Shown one piece after another: positions 15,091 through 23,841 of a DNA stretch of 31,964 nt (positions are counted from its first letter, which is position 1; each line of letters starts with the position of its first letter). The translations under genes and the position numbers were made by a program. Where the stretch lies: assembly GCA_937958145.1 (NCBI GenBank), contig CALGOE010000199.1, positions 1-31,964 on the forward strand, written 5' to 3'. The notes under the pieces were generated by a model. That model was not told the DNA's origin. It was given only the letters and a program-made list of their open reading frames with translations, and did not search any database. This DNA comes from an uncultured Desulfobacca sp. (GTDB lineage Bacteria; Desulfobacterota; Desulfobaccia; Desulfobaccales; Desulfobaccaceae).

Positions 15091-16929
15091 ATGACATCGG
15101 ACAATACTTTTAACGTTTCAGAAGAACAGGTAGCCACGGCTACCCCAAACACCGGCGGCGAGGAAAAGCAGGGGCAGAATCTCGCGCCGGGCGCCGAGGC
15201 CCAAGGCGCCGAGTCTGAGGACCTCAAAGATCTGGGCGGCGGCTACGACCAGTTGCCCGATCTTTATGAAGAGAGTCTGAAACAATACCAAGAGGGCGAA
15301 GTGGTCAGCGGCCGGATCGTGGCGGTGGACAAAGATTATGTCATCGTTGACATCGGCTACAAATGCGAAGGTCATATCCCCATCCACGAGTTTTTGGATG
15401 CCAATGGCGAAAACACCGCCAAGGTTGGAGACCAGGTAGACGTCTTGCTGGAAAGACGGGATGACGAAGAAGATGTTATCCTGCTCTCCAAAGAAAAGGC
15501 CTCCAAGATCAAAGTCTGGGAAGAGATCAGCGCCGCTTACCAACAGGACGGCGAGATCGAAGGCAACGTCGTGGCCAAAGTCAAAGGGGGCCTGTCCGTG
15601 GATCTGGGCGGCGTTACCGCCTTCCTACCCGGCTCTCAGGTCGACCTCCAGCCCGTGCGCAATATCGACAGCCTGATCGGTCAGACCTTCAAATTCAAGA
15701 TTCTGAAATATAATAAAAAACGTCGCAATGTCGTCCTCTCCCGTCGGGTCATTCTGGAAAAGGAACGCTCGGAACAGAAAGCCGCCACCCTGGCCACCCT
15801 GGAAGAGGGCAAGGTAGTTACCGGCACCGTCAAAAATATCACCGATTACGGCGTCTTTGTGGATCTGGGCGGCATTGACGGTCTGTTGCATGTTACTGAC
15901 ATGTCCTGGGGGCGCATCGGTCATCCCTCCGATCTTTTCCAGGTGGGTGATACCATCCAGGTCAAGGTCTTGAGTTTTGATCGGGAGAATGAAAAGGTTT
16001 CCCTGGGTCTGAAGCAACTGGTGGAAGACCCCTGGCTCAGCGCCGCCGAAAAATATCCGGTGGGGCAACGGGTGCACGGCAAGGTGGTCAGCCTGACCGA
16101 TTACGGTGCCTTTGTGGAGCTGGAGCCCGGCGTGGAAGGCCTCATCCACGTCTCGGAAATGTCCTGGACCAAAAAAGTCCGCCATCCTTCGAAAATTGTC
16201 TCCATCGGCGATCTGGTGGAGGCCCAGGTCCTGGATATCGACACCGCCAAAAAACGCATCTCCTTGAGCATGAAACATGTGGAGCCCAACCCCTGGGATG
16301 TCATCGGTGAAAAATATCCGGAAGGCACGGTTATCGAGGGCAAGATCAAGAACATCACTGACTTCGGCATATTCATCGGCATCGATGAAGGCATCGACGG
16401 TCTGGTGCATATCTCCGACATCTCCTGGACCAAGCGTATCAAACACCCTTCCGAGGTGTTTAAAAAGGGCCAGGAAGTTCAGGCCAAAGTCCTGAAAATC
16501 GACAAGGAAAATGAGCGCTTCTCTCTGGGCATCAAGCAACTCACTGAAGATCCCTGGAAAACCATTGATCAGCGCTATCCCATCGGCAAGACCGTGTCAG
16601 GCCTGGTGACCAACAAAACCGATTTCGGCGTCTTCATCGAACTGGAAGAAGGCATTGAAGGTCTGATCCATGTCTCGGAATTGAGCCGGGATAAGAATAA
16701 GCCGCTGCAGATTGAAGTCGGCGATATGGTGACCGCCAAAGTCATCAATGTATCGCCCAAAGACCGGAAGATCGGCCTGAGCATCCGGAAGTTGGAAACC
16801 GACCAGGAACAATCGGTCTATCGTGACTACCTCCACTCCCGCCAGGAAGCCACCACGCCTTTGGGCGAGTTATTGCAGGAGCGGTTGGAGGAGAGCGAGC
16901 TGCTCAAACAGGAAGAAGAGAAAGACTAA
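15091..16929 (+). CDS. rpsA: 30S ribosomal protein S1
   Basis: The 612-aa product has an acidic, low-complexity N-terminal extension of about 60 residues followed by six S1 RNA-binding repeats (about 68-135, 152-218, 238-306, 322-393, 409-480, 496-565). The last four carry the classic TDYGxFVxLxxGIDGLxHVSxxSW signature. S1 recruits mRNA to the small subunit. Length and repeat number match the proteobacterial six-domain form, although the N-terminal extension is longer than in E. coli (557 aa). The Shine-Dalgarno region is rich in purines (AGGGGGTAGGG). It lies in the cmk-rpsA-sppA order. Confidence 0.97.
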   Translation: MTSDNTFNVSEEQVATATPNTGGEEKQGQNLAPGAEAQGAESEDLKDLGGGYDQLPDLYEESLKQYQEGEVVSGRIVAVDKDYVIVDIGYKCEGHIPIHEFLDANGENTAKVGDQVDVLLERRDDEEDVILLSKEKASKIKVWEEISAAYQQDGEIEGNVVAKVKGGLSVDLGGVTAFLPGSQVDLQPVRNIDSLIGQTFKFKILKYNKKRRNVVLSRRVILEKERSEQKAATLATLEEGKVVTGTVKNITDYGVFVDLGGIDGLLHVTDMSWGRIGHPSDLFQVGDTIQVKVLSFDRENEKVSLGLKQLVEDPWLSAAEKYPVGQRVHGKVVSLTDYGAFVELEPGVEGLIHVSEMSWTKKVRHPSKIVSIGDLVEAQVLDIDTAKKRISLSMKHVEPNPWDVIGEKYPEGTVIEGKIKNITDFGIFIGIDEGIDGLVHISDISWTKRIKHPSEVFKKGQEVQAKVLKIDKENERFSLGIKQLTEDPWKTIDQRYPIGKTVSGLVTNKTDFGVFIELEEGIEGLIHVSELSRDKNKPLQIEVGDMVTAKVINVSPKDRKIGLSIRKLETDQEQSVYRDYLHSRQEATTPLGELLQERLEESELLKQEEEKD

Positions 16930-17056
16930 CGCCAGAGCTGGCGGCCACAGCCGGCTCTGCCGGGGCGGGCCGGCTTGACCCGTCCCGGCGCCAGCCATCC
17001 CTCCCAATCATTTCTGACCGACCCGGGCTCAGACGGTCGGTTGTGCAGGTGTTGCC

Positions 17057-17947
17057 ATGGCCAAGCGTTCCCCGATGATGATCTTTTTGCTCCTGGGCGT
17101 CATCCTGCTCTTCTTCAGCGGGGTCATCCTGCTCCTGCTGCCCATGGCCGGCAGTCAAGGGAAATTGGTCAAAAGCAACAAAGTAGGGGTGGTGGAGGTC
17201 AGCGGGGTCATAACCGATGCCAGGAGTACGTTAAACAACCTGAAGAAGTTTCGGGACAGCGCCGCCATCAAGGCCATTGTCCTGCGGGTCAATTCCCCGG
17301 GTGGGGCCGTGGGGCCCTCCCAGGAGATTTTAGCCGAAGTCATCCGGACCAGACAGCAGAAAAAAATAGTGGCGTCACTGGGGACCGTGGCGGCTTCCGG
17401 CGGCTACTATATTGCATCGGGGGCCGATGTCATCCTGGCCAATCCAGGCACCCTCACGGGCAGCATCGGCGGCATCATGAATTTTACCAACATCGAACAA
17501 CTGACCCAGAAACTGGGGGTTGAACTGTTCCAACTCAAAGCCGGCCGCTTTAAAGACGCCGGTTCGCCCTCCCGGCCCATGACACCGGTGGAAAGGGAGT
17601 ATTTCCAGAAACTGCTGGACAACGTCCATGAACAATTCATCCTGGACGTGGCCCGGGGCCGCAGGATGCTGCTCCACAAAGTCCGCGCCGTGGCCGACGG
17701 CCGGGTCTTCACCGGGGAAATGGCCAAACAAATGGGTTTGGTGGACCAGTTCGGCAACCTCACCGAAGCCATTGATCTGGCCGGGCGGTTGGCCGGCATA
17801 ACGGGCAAAGTGGAACCCGTCTTCCCGCCCCGGGAGCGATTCTCCCTCTTCCGACTCCTCTTGGGGGATGACCCCGAAGAAATCCTCAACCGTTGGTTCG
17901 GCGCCGGTTCAGCCATCCCGGCCTATCTTTTCGCCCCGAACCAGTGA
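17057..17947 (+). CDS. sppA: Signal peptide peptidase SppA (short type)
   Basis: The 296-aa membrane-anchored serine protease degrades cleaved signal peptides and other membrane peptides. An N-terminal transmembrane helix (about 8-30) follows MAKRS. The S49 domain carries LRVNSPGGAVGPSQEI (76-91), the nucleophile S114 in GTVAASGGYYIAS, LTGSIGGI (133-140) and the general base K166 in KAGRFKDAGSPSRPM. This single-domain length is the SppA-36K type. AGGTG lies 6 nt before the ATG. It is the last gene of the rpsA run and converges with the next gene with a 9-nt gap. Confidence 0.94.
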   Translation: MAKRSPMMIFLLLGVILLFFSGVILLLLPMAGSQGKLVKSNKVGVVEVSGVITDARSTLNNLKKFRDSAAIKAIVLRVNSPGGAVGPSQEILAEVIRTRQQKKIVASLGTVAASGGYYIASGADVILANPGTLTGSIGGIMNFTNIEQLTQKLGVELFQLKAGRFKDAGSPSRPMTPVEREYFQKLLDNVHEQFILDVARGRRMLLHKVRAVADGRVFTGEMAKQMGLVDQFGNLTEAIDLAGRLAGITGKVEPVFPPRERFSLFRLLLGDDPEEILNRWFGAGSAIPAYLFAPNQ

Positions 17948-17956
17948 GCCCACCTG

Positions 17957-18565
17957 TCACAGCACCTCGCTGATCTTCCCTTTCCCCTGGCGCAGCACCT
18001 CCGGCGTATCGTTGATCAAGGAAATGACGCTGGAGGGCTCCGGTACAATGATGCCGCCGTCGATCACCAGGTCCAGGGGCGGCTTGTAATACTCGGCAAT
18101 ATCATAGGGATCGCTCATGATCGTGCCGTCCTCCCGGCTGGCGCTGGTGGTGATGATGGGGTGTCCCAGCATCTGCACCAACTTCAGGCAGATGGCATGA
18201 TCCGGGACGCGGATGCCGGCGGTTTTGCGGCGGGTGAGCATGATCTTGGGAACCAGCCGGCTGCCTTCCAGAATAAAGGTGTAAGGGCCGGGCAGCAGTC
18301 GCCGCATGGTTTTATACGCAAAATTAGTAACTTTCGCGTATTCACTGATGTTTTTCAAATCCGCGCAGATGAAGCTGAAGGGTTTGGCCAGAGGCCGCTT
18401 TTTCAGTTGATAGACCCGTTCGATGGCCCTCTTGTTAAAGAGATCGCAACCGATGCCATAACAGGTATCGGTGGGGTAAGCAATGACCCCGCCGTCAGCC
18501 AGGACCTCCACCACCCGCCGGAGGAGGCGCTCCTGAGGATTATCCGGATTAATGCGCAGTAGAAT
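17957..18565 (-). CDS. YciO/Sua5/TsaC family protein, apparent ATT start
   Basis: The 202-aa product has the YrdC fold. It matches E. coli YciO, including its N-terminus: INPDNPQERL here versus IHPDNPQQRL there, then GGVIAYPTDTCYGIGCDL, FSFICADL, LLPGPYTFIL, RKTAGIRVP and PEVLRQGKG. YrdC relatives make threonylcarbamoyl-AMP for tRNA t6A; YciO-type proteins are close relatives of less certain role. The conserved N-terminus lies upstream of the first GTG (18514), and the frame back to the TAA at 18578-18580 has no ATG, GTG or TTG. ATT at 18563-18565 is 8 nt after AAGGAG (18574-18579), so I place the start there; CTG at 18559 is the alternative. The Shine-Dalgarno overlaps the stop of the upstream M23 gene, indicating coupling. 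Confidence 0.85.
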   Translation of the reverse strand: MLLRINPDNPQERLLRRVVEVLADGGVIAYPTDTCYGIGCDLFNKRAIERVYQLKKRPLAKPFSFICADLKNISEYAKVTNFAYKTMRRLLPGPYTFILEGSRLVPKIMLTRRKTAGIRVPDHAICLKLVQMLGHPIITTSASREDGTIMSDPYDIAEYYKPPLDLVIDGGIIVPEPSSVISLINDTPEVLRQGKGKISEVL

Positions 18566-18579
18566 AAGTAACTCTCCTT
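18563..18579 (-). promoter_or_regulatory. Shine-Dalgarno and ATT start of the YciO-family gene
   Basis: AAGGAG (18574-18579) is followed by an 8-nt spacer and ATT. No standard start codon exists between the preceding in-frame TAA and the conserved protein N-terminus. AUU starts are known for E. coli infC and pcnB, where initiation factor IF3 discriminates against them. Confidence 0.65.
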
Positions 18580-20050
18580 ATGGCCGCTTCTTCTTCTTGG
18601 CCGGGGCCTTGACCGCTTCCGGCGCCGCGGCCGGCGCGGCTTTGGTCGTTGGCACCGGCAGCCCGACATTGGCAAACTGCCGGTACACCTGATCTTTGAG
18701 CCAATGAGGATCCCACCACTCCACCGGATTGACGAAGTGGCCATGAATCATGACCGCGAAGTGCAGGTGATCGCCGCCGGCCATCCCGGTGGCACCGGTG
18801 CGGCCGAGGATATCGCCCCGGTGGATTTTTTGGTTAGGTTCAACTTTAATTTCGCTTAAATGACTGTAAAGGCTAAATAATCCCCAACCATGGTCGATGA
18901 TCACGGATTGGCCGTAAATCCCCAATGGCCCGGTAAAAACCACCACCCCGGTATTGCCGGCCGGGACCTCGGCTCGCTCCAGGGAGGCTAAATCCTGCCC
19001 GAGATGCACCTGTTTGTCCACCTCCCGGCCATGATACTTATAGGTGCGATGATCGGCGAAACCGGCCATCGGCTTGCTGTTCGGCAGGCGCAGGAAGGGG
19101 CCCTGCCAGAGCGGTTCACCCTGACTGGATTGGCACACCTCCTGAATGATACGGTCATTTTTCATGCGCTCTTCCTGGTTGATGTGGAGAAAGACGGCCA
19201 GAGGATCGGTGACACCTTTGAGCTGGGGGTTCATCTCCTGGAACTCGGCCATTTTCCGCTGCAAAAAATCATCGCCGATCGTAAGGATATCGTTTTTCCA
19301 CTTTTTCGGTTTGAGGCGATAGAATAATCTGTGCCGGACTTCAGTCCCGCCCAGATCCAGGGCCAACAGTTCCAGGGTCAGGGGTTGCGGCAGGTCATAG
19401 GGGACGGCGAAAAAGGCCAGATAGCGGCCGGGTTCCTCACCTTTAACAGGATACCCGGGGAAAAAGACGCCGTTGACCACCAGGCCGGTCTTGGCCATGG
19501 GTTTGTTGACCTGATAGGTCACCAGACCGGTCCCGCCCTGATTGAGGAATTCATTAATAGAAGTGAACGTCAGGCGCAAAGGGGTGAGGTCAATGGTCAG
19601 GGATCGCACCAATTCGGCCCGATTGCCCCGAAACCACCCCATCAGGGAAAAATCCCGCACCTCGGCGGTCAGCGTGGCCGGTCCTTCCTGGAAACCCCAG
19701 GCTTTGGGCTCCAGGATGAGGGGAATCTCGGCCTGCCGATTCTGGCCCCCCCGTCCCCAGCGGCGGCCGGGAAAGGTCTGGGCCAGCACCTCCTTGCGGT
19801 TCCCTTCCTGTTGCAGCCAGACGGTGACTTGACTCAAACCGCTGTTATCGTCGCTCAGGCGGAGGGTAAAGGTCTGTTTCGGCCCCAAAAGTTTGACCTC
19901 CGGCTGCATCTCTATGACCGGCGCCCTCAGGTCAAACCAAGTGCCTGTGAGCCAGACCATCCCGGCAATGAGTGCCAGGCCCATAAGCCCCAGAAACAGA
20001 TACGTAGAGAGGTAACTTCCCCATTTGGTCCAGGCACGCTTCCTGCTAAT
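18578..20050 (-). CDS. Membrane-anchored M23 family metallopeptidase, apparent ATT start
   Basis: The product is 490 aa if started at ATT 20050. The N-terminus is then basic (SRKRAWTKW) followed by one transmembrane helix (about 12-35), putting the rest in the periplasm. A long region of beta-rich sequence precedes a C-terminal LytM/M23 domain with VHLGQDLA (zinc H and D), then HGWGLFSLYSHLSE and DHLHFAV. All zinc-binding and catalytic residues of active M23 peptidases are seen. The tail is Ala/Pro/Lys-rich. Such proteins cut or bind peptidoglycan cross-bridges. Starting at the first in-frame ATG (19984) would remove the basic flank and trim the helix, and it has a poor ribosome site. It follows the deaminase gene after 130 nt and runs into the YciO-family gene. 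Confidence 0.88.
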   Translation of the reverse strand: MSRKRAWTKWGSYLSTYLFLGLMGLALIAGMVWLTGTWFDLRAPVIEMQPEVKLLGPKQTFTLRLSDDNSGLSQVTVWLQQEGNRKEVLAQTFPGRRWGRGGQNRQAEIPLILEPKAWGFQEGPATLTAEVRDFSLMGWFRGNRAELVRSLTIDLTPLRLTFTSINEFLNQGGTGLVTYQVNKPMAKTGLVVNGVFFPGYPVKGEEPGRYLAFFAVPYDLPQPLTLELLALDLGGTEVRHRLFYRLKPKKWKNDILTIGDDFLQRKMAEFQEMNPQLKGVTDPLAVFLHINQEERMKNDRIIQEVCQSSQGEPLWQGPFLRLPNSKPMAGFADHRTYKYHGREVDKQVHLGQDLASLERAEVPAGNTGVVVFTGPLGIYGQSVIIDHGWGLFSLYSHLSEIKVEPNQKIHRGDILGRTGATGMAGGDHLHFAVMIHGHFVNPVEWWDPHWLKDQVYRQFANVGLPVPTTKAAPAAAPEAVKAPAKKKKRP

Positions 20051-20065
20051 GGCTGCACCCTCCTT
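20048..20065 (-). promoter_or_regulatory. Shine-Dalgarno and ATT start of the M23 gene
   Basis: AAGGAGG (20059-20065), an 8-nt spacer and ATT (20048-20050) precede 22 codons that supply the basic flank and most of the membrane helix. The in-frame TAG further upstream excludes an earlier start, and no ATG, GTG or TTG lies between. Confidence 0.6.
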
Positions 20066-20180
20066 AGAAAAATTCCTTTCATGCTACCAGGGAAACTCGT
20101 TCTCCGCAAGCGCCGGCCGCCTGACCCGAGGGGCCGGGTGAGGAGGATCGCTCCGTTCCATCCTGGCCCGGCCGTCGGCC

Positions 20181-21524
20181 TCACGAGCAGGCGTATTTCC
20201 CCACCCGTTGCGCGTAGTCCTTGACCCGGGTCATGGCTTCGGCCACATCCATTGTTAACAGGCGCCGGTCTTGCAACACCAGCTGACCGGCGATCAGAAC
20301 CGTCCGGACGTCTCCGCCGCCAGCTGCGTAAACGATCTGGGAATAAGGATTATACAGGGGAATCAGATGGGGTTGATCGCCTTGGAGGACAATAATATCC
20401 GCCTTTTTGCCGGGTTCCAGGGAACCGACCAGATGGTCTAGCCTCAGGACCCGGGCTCCCAGACGGGTGGCCATCGAGAGAACGGTGGTGGCCGGCAGCA
20501 CCGTCGGATCCCGGCGAAACACCTTGTGCAGTTTGGCGGCGGTGTCCATTTCCTGGAGCATATCCAGGTTGTTATTGGAGGCGCAGCCATCCGTCCCCAG
20601 GGCAACGTTGACCCCCAAGCCCAGCAACTCCACTACCGGCGCCACCCCGGAGGCGAGTTTCATGTTGCTTTCCGGGCAGTGCACCACCCCGACCCGCCGC
20701 TCCGCCAGGAGCTCCTGATCCTCGGGGCTGAGGACGACACCGTGATCGATGACCAACCGGTCGTTTAACAGATCCAGATTATCAAGATGACCCACCGGCG
20801 AGGCGCCATACCGTTGCCAGCAGTCGGCCACCTCTTGGGGCGTTTCGGCCAAGTGGATGATGAGTTGGGCCCCGTAGGTGTCGGCCAGGTTACCACATTG
20901 CTGCAGGAGGACCGGAGAACAGGTATAAATGGCATGGGGTTTGACCGCCACCCGGATCAAGGGATCATGCCGCCAGGTCTGCAGCAATTCTTCGGTAAAG
21001 CGCAGGCCGTTGGCCGCTTCCCCATAATTGGTGGAGGGGAAGTCATAGAGCACTTCGCCCACCACGGCCCGCATACCGATCTCTTGGGCAGCCTGGGCCA
21101 CGGCATCGGCGAAAAGATACATGTCGCAGAAGGTGGTGGTGCCGGAAAGGATCATTTCGGCGATGGCCAGACGCGTGCCCCAGTACACCAGGTCACGGCA
21201 GATGAGCCGCTCAGCCGGAAAGATGTGTTCGTTGAGCCAGGTCGCCAACGGCAAATCATCGGCCAGGCCGCGGAAACAGGTCATGGCCGCGTGGGTGTGG
21301 CCGTTCACCAGACCGGGGAGGATGATATCCTCGGGGTAAGCCAGGGTTTGCCGGGCTTGCCAGCGGCTGGTTACCTCCGTCCGGGGACCCACCGCCACGA
21401 TGGTATCTTGTCGGATGGCGACGGCGCCATCGGTCCAGACTTCACCCGCCTCATTCATGGTCAAGACGGTGCCGCCGGTCAAAATCAGATCAACCGGTTC
21501 CGGTTGCGCAAGAACTTCCGTCAC
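20181..21524 (-). CDS. mtaD: 5-methylthioadenosine/S-adenosylhomocysteine deaminase (MtaD-like amidohydrolase)
   Basis: The 447-aa amidohydrolase has the metal motif H76-T-H78 in LPGLVNGHTHAAM, followed by TCFRGLADDLPLATWL as in TrzN/MtaD enzymes, LIIHLAETPQEV, HGVVLSPED, HCPESNMKLASGV and GTDGCASNNNLDML with the catalytic aspartate. The family deaminates methylthioadenosine, SAH or adenosine to inosine derivatives, recycling methylation by-products, and it binds one Zn or Fe. The start is GTG at 21524 with GAGGAG 7 nt upstream. It lies 33 nt after the lytic transglycosylase gene on the same strand. Confidence 0.9.
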   Translation of the reverse strand: MTEVLAQPEPVDLILTGGTVLTMNEAGEVWTDGAVAIRQDTIVAVGPRTEVTSRWQARQTLAYPEDIILPGLVNGHTHAAMTCFRGLADDLPLATWLNEHIFPAERLICRDLVYWGTRLAIAEMILSGTTTFCDMYLFADAVAQAAQEIGMRAVVGEVLYDFPSTNYGEAANGLRFTEELLQTWRHDPLIRVAVKPHAIYTCSPVLLQQCGNLADTYGAQLIIHLAETPQEVADCWQRYGASPVGHLDNLDLLNDRLVIDHGVVLSPEDQELLAERRVGVVHCPESNMKLASGVAPVVELLGLGVNVALGTDGCASNNNLDMLQEMDTAAKLHKVFRRDPTVLPATTVLSMATRLGARVLRLDHLVGSLEPGKKADIIVLQGDQPHLIPLYNPYSQIVYAAGGGDVRTVLIAGQLVLQDRRLLTMDVAEAMTRVKDYAQRVGKYACS

Positions 21525-21557
21525 AGGCGTACTCCTCAGCAGGGAATGAAGCTGTTC

Positions 21558-22649
21558 TTAGCGTTTTTTGGGAGGATTTTTACTGGCGGGCGCCGGCTTG
21601 GGCGCCGGTGGGGCCTCGCCGCTTTCCGGCAGCTGGCCGCGGCTGCCTCCCAGACCCTCACGCAGGTAGACTTCATAAAAACGGGAGGCAGTGCCGGCCG
21701 GGACCGCGAGTTTATACATACCCGGTGGCAGGACCGCGGTTTGCAGCCGCGGATTGAGACGGCGGATAAGTTTGTAATAGGTGCCACAGGCTTCGGCCAC
21801 CTGCCGGAGAGGCAGTTCCTTGGCCAGCACAAACTCGATATGATCCGGCTGCAGCGGCTGATAAAGGTCTTCCGGCGGAATCTGATAGCCATAGCGGGCC
21901 GGTTCACTCAAAATGATCTTGGCGGCAATGATCCGCAGGACATAACGGTCCGTTTCATTCGGAAGGTCTAAATGGTAATAACTCGCCACCCCCTGGTCTT
22001 TGATGGCCTTGCGGAGCCGCCCCTCGCCGCAATTGTAGGCGGCCAAGGCCAGAGGCCAGCTTTGAAACTCCCGGTGCAGGGTTCTGAGGTACTGCAGCGC
22101 CGCTTCGGTAGCCCGGTAAAAATCAAAACGATCATCAAAGACCTGGTCGGTCTTCAGTGCAAACCGGTTGGCCGCCGGTTTCATAAACTGCCAGGGACCG
22201 CTGGCCCCGGCGCCGGAGCGGGCGTCCAGGCGCAGGTCGCTTTCCACCAGGACCACATATTTCAGATCATCCGGCAGCTTGGCTTCCTGGAGGCGTTTTT
22301 CCAGGTAAGGAAAATAACGGCCGGCCCGTTTCAGCCATAGGGTGGTCTGGGTCCGACTCCAAAGGATAATGGTAAATTCCCGGTCCAGGTCCTCCCGCAC
22401 CTCGGGTTCGTGCAGCGGCACGTCTTCCCCGCAGAGGCTGACTTTCTCGGGCAAGGGATAATAGGGCTTCAGAGCCTCGTCCACCGGGGAGGGCGCCGCG
22501 GCAACGTCCGCCTGGGCGGCAGCGGGTGGGGCCGGCCCCAGGGTCAGCAGAAAAAAACCGCCCCCGAGCAGCACCAGCACGGCGAACTGAAGGCGCCGCC
22601 GGTTGCCGCGGCGCCAGACCGATTTGAAAAAAGCAAAAGGCAACATCAT
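21558..22649 (-). CDS. Membrane-bound lytic murein transglycosylase (MltD-like, SLT domain)
   Basis: The 363-aa product starts with a signal peptide (basic KSVWRRGNRRR, hydrophobic core, AAAQA). The SLT goose-lysozyme-like domain has the catalytic glutamate in VLVESDLRLDARSGAGASG, then PWQFMKPAANRF, DDRFDFYRATEAALQYL and LALAAYNCGEGRL. It cleaves the MurNAc-GlcNAc bond of peptidoglycan with 1,6-anhydro ends. A LysM-like stretch near the end (LPLRQVAEACGTYYKLIRRL, then NPRLQ) probably binds the wall. The tail is Pro/Ala/Lys-rich. An ATG at 22685 extends the frame but sits directly behind a likely -10 box, so the ATG at 22649 (TAGG 7 nt upstream) is preferred. Confidence 0.88.
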   Translation of the reverse strand: MMLPFAFFKSVWRRGNRRRLQFAVLVLLGGGFFLLTLGPAPPAAAQADVAAAPSPVDEALKPYYPLPEKVSLCGEDVPLHEPEVREDLDREFTIILWSRTQTTLWLKRAGRYFPYLEKRLQEAKLPDDLKYVVLVESDLRLDARSGAGASGPWQFMKPAANRFALKTDQVFDDRFDFYRATEAALQYLRTLHREFQSWPLALAAYNCGEGRLRKAIKDQGVASYYHLDLPNETDRYVLRIIAAKIILSEPARYGYQIPPEDLYQPLQPDHIEFVLAKELPLRQVAEACGTYYKLIRRLNPRLQTAVLPPGMYKLAVPAGTASRFYEVYLREGLGGSRGQLPESGEAPPAPKPAPASKNPPKKR

Positions 22650-22685
22650 CGCTAACCTAACAGAAAGAAAAAGTTTTATCCTCAT

Positions 22686-22714
22686 TTTATATCATGGCCG
22701 GGCCGCTCTGTCCC
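22686..22714 (-). promoter_or_regulatory. Promoter candidate for the transglycosylase gene group
   Basis: On the minus strand GGGACA (22709-22714) is spaced 17 nt from TATAAA (22686-22691), which also has TATAAAAT character. The start would lie near 22679, downstream of the ATG at 22685, supporting the internal start used for the gene. Confidence 0.5.
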
Positions 22715-22776
22715 GATTTTTTCGGTTCCCCGGTTACTGCCCCCATGGCGGCCAAAAACGGCGGCGCTGGCAGATT

Positions 22777-23841
22777 CTACAAATCCAATGGCAATGGACC
22801 TACCGCCGCCAGCGACGCCGGCGACCACCGGGGTTGGTCATCTTTGTCCAGCAGGCGGGCCCGGATGCCTTCCACATAGTCCGGATGGCGCACCATAAAG
22901 GCGGCGGCCTTGGCTTCGGCGGCAAAAACCTCGGGCAACGGGCGGCCTTCATTGTGGCGCAGGAGTTGCAGGGTCAAGGCCAAAGCGGTGGGCGAGCGTT
23001 CTTCCAGACGGGACCAGACCTCCCGGCAGATCAGGCTCTCCAGGGAGCAGGTGGACAAAGACGCGAGCAGGTCGGGCAGGGTCTGTTGGCCCTGAAAATG
23101 CTGGGCCACCCAGTCATCCAGGGGGCAGGAGAGGGTAGGGGGGGCCTCCAGGAACAGGGCAATCTCGGCCCGCAGCAGGGCGGCAGCAGCCCGCCGGTCA
23201 GGCGGCAGGGGCAGCCTGAATCCGGCCAAGGCCGCCTCAATGAGCGGCAGGTGGACAGAGCGGGTCAGGGCCTGGGCCAGACCCAGACGGACGGTCTCCC
23301 CTCCCTGAATCTCATAGCCGGTGAGGGCCAGAAATTCCGGATAGCCCGGCGGGCATTTCTGAAAAAGCCACCCGGTGGCGCCCACATCCGGAATAAAACC
23401 GATGCGGGTCTCAGGCAGGGCCAGGCGGGTGCGTTCGGTGGCAATGACCAGATCGGCGCCGGCTGCCAGCCCCAGCCCACCGCCCATGGTCACGCCGTCG
23501 GCCAGGACCAGAATCGGTTTGGAAAATTCGTGGATGGCCAGATCCACGGCGTATTCCTCCTGAAAAAACTGGTCAGCCCGCCAGGCCTCCCCGGCCTGGA
23601 CCGCCTGAGCCAGGATTTTCAGGTCCGCACCGGCACAGAAGCCCCGCTCGCCGGCGCCACGCAGGAGCACAAAGCGTATCTGAGCCTCTGTCGTGGCAAT
23701 CTGTAAAGCCGCCTGCAGGAGGCGGACCATCTCCAGATTCAGGCTGTTGATAACCCTGGGCCGGTTCAGGGTAACCACAAGAGCATGGCCCGTTTGGTGC
23801 AACCGGACCGGGCTGGCAATGGACGGGGGGACAGGGGTCAT
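22777..23841 (-). CDS. 3-hydroxyisobutyryl-CoA hydrolase-like enoyl-CoA hydratase family protein
   Basis: The 354-aa crotonase-fold protein has the oxyanion-hole motif RGFCAGADLKIL (66-77) and MGGGLGLAAGADL (119-131). LPETRIGFIPDVGATGWL (142-159), with E144 and D152, fits 3-hydroxyisobutyryl-CoA hydrolases better than plain hydratases, as do the C-terminal PDYVEGIRARLLDKDDQPRW and the length over 340 aa. That enzyme hydrolyses a valine-degradation thioester in the cytoplasm; other acyl-CoA substrates are possible. The ATG overlaps the tmk stop by 4 nt, so the two are cotranscribed, though no functional link is evident. Confidence 0.85.
   Translation of the reverse strand: MTPVPPSIASPVRLHQTGHALVVTLNRPRVINSLNLEMVRLLQAALQIATTEAQIRFVLLRGAGERGFCAGADLKILAQAVQAGEAWRADQFFQEEYAVDLAIHEFSKPILVLADGVTMGGGLGLAAGADLVIATERTRLALPETRIGFIPDVGATGWLFQKCPPGYPEFLALTGYEIQGGETVRLGLAQALTRSVHLPLIEAALAGFRLPLPPDRRAAAALLRAEIALFLEAPPTLSCPLDDWVAQHFQGQQTLPDLLASLSTCSLESLICREVWSRLEERSPTALALTLQLLRHNEGRPLPEVFAAEAKAAAFMVRHPDYVEGIRARLLDKDDQPRWSPASLAAVGPLPLDL

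Noticed and set aside
17957..18514. GTG at 18514 as the start of the YciO-family gene
   Set aside because: It would drop the conserved INPDNPQERL segment and has no ribosome-binding site at the right distance.
20787..21971. Long plus-strand frame opposite the deaminase and transglycosylase genes
   Set aside because: Shadow frame: it spans two genes with clear families on the other strand and shows no motif. The same holds for 11363-12238, 19331-20224 and 22603-23706.
22650..22685. Upstream ATG (22685) as start of the lytic transglycosylase
   Set aside because: It lies directly next to a TATAAA -10 box, so it would precede the likely transcript start, and it has no Shine-Dalgarno.
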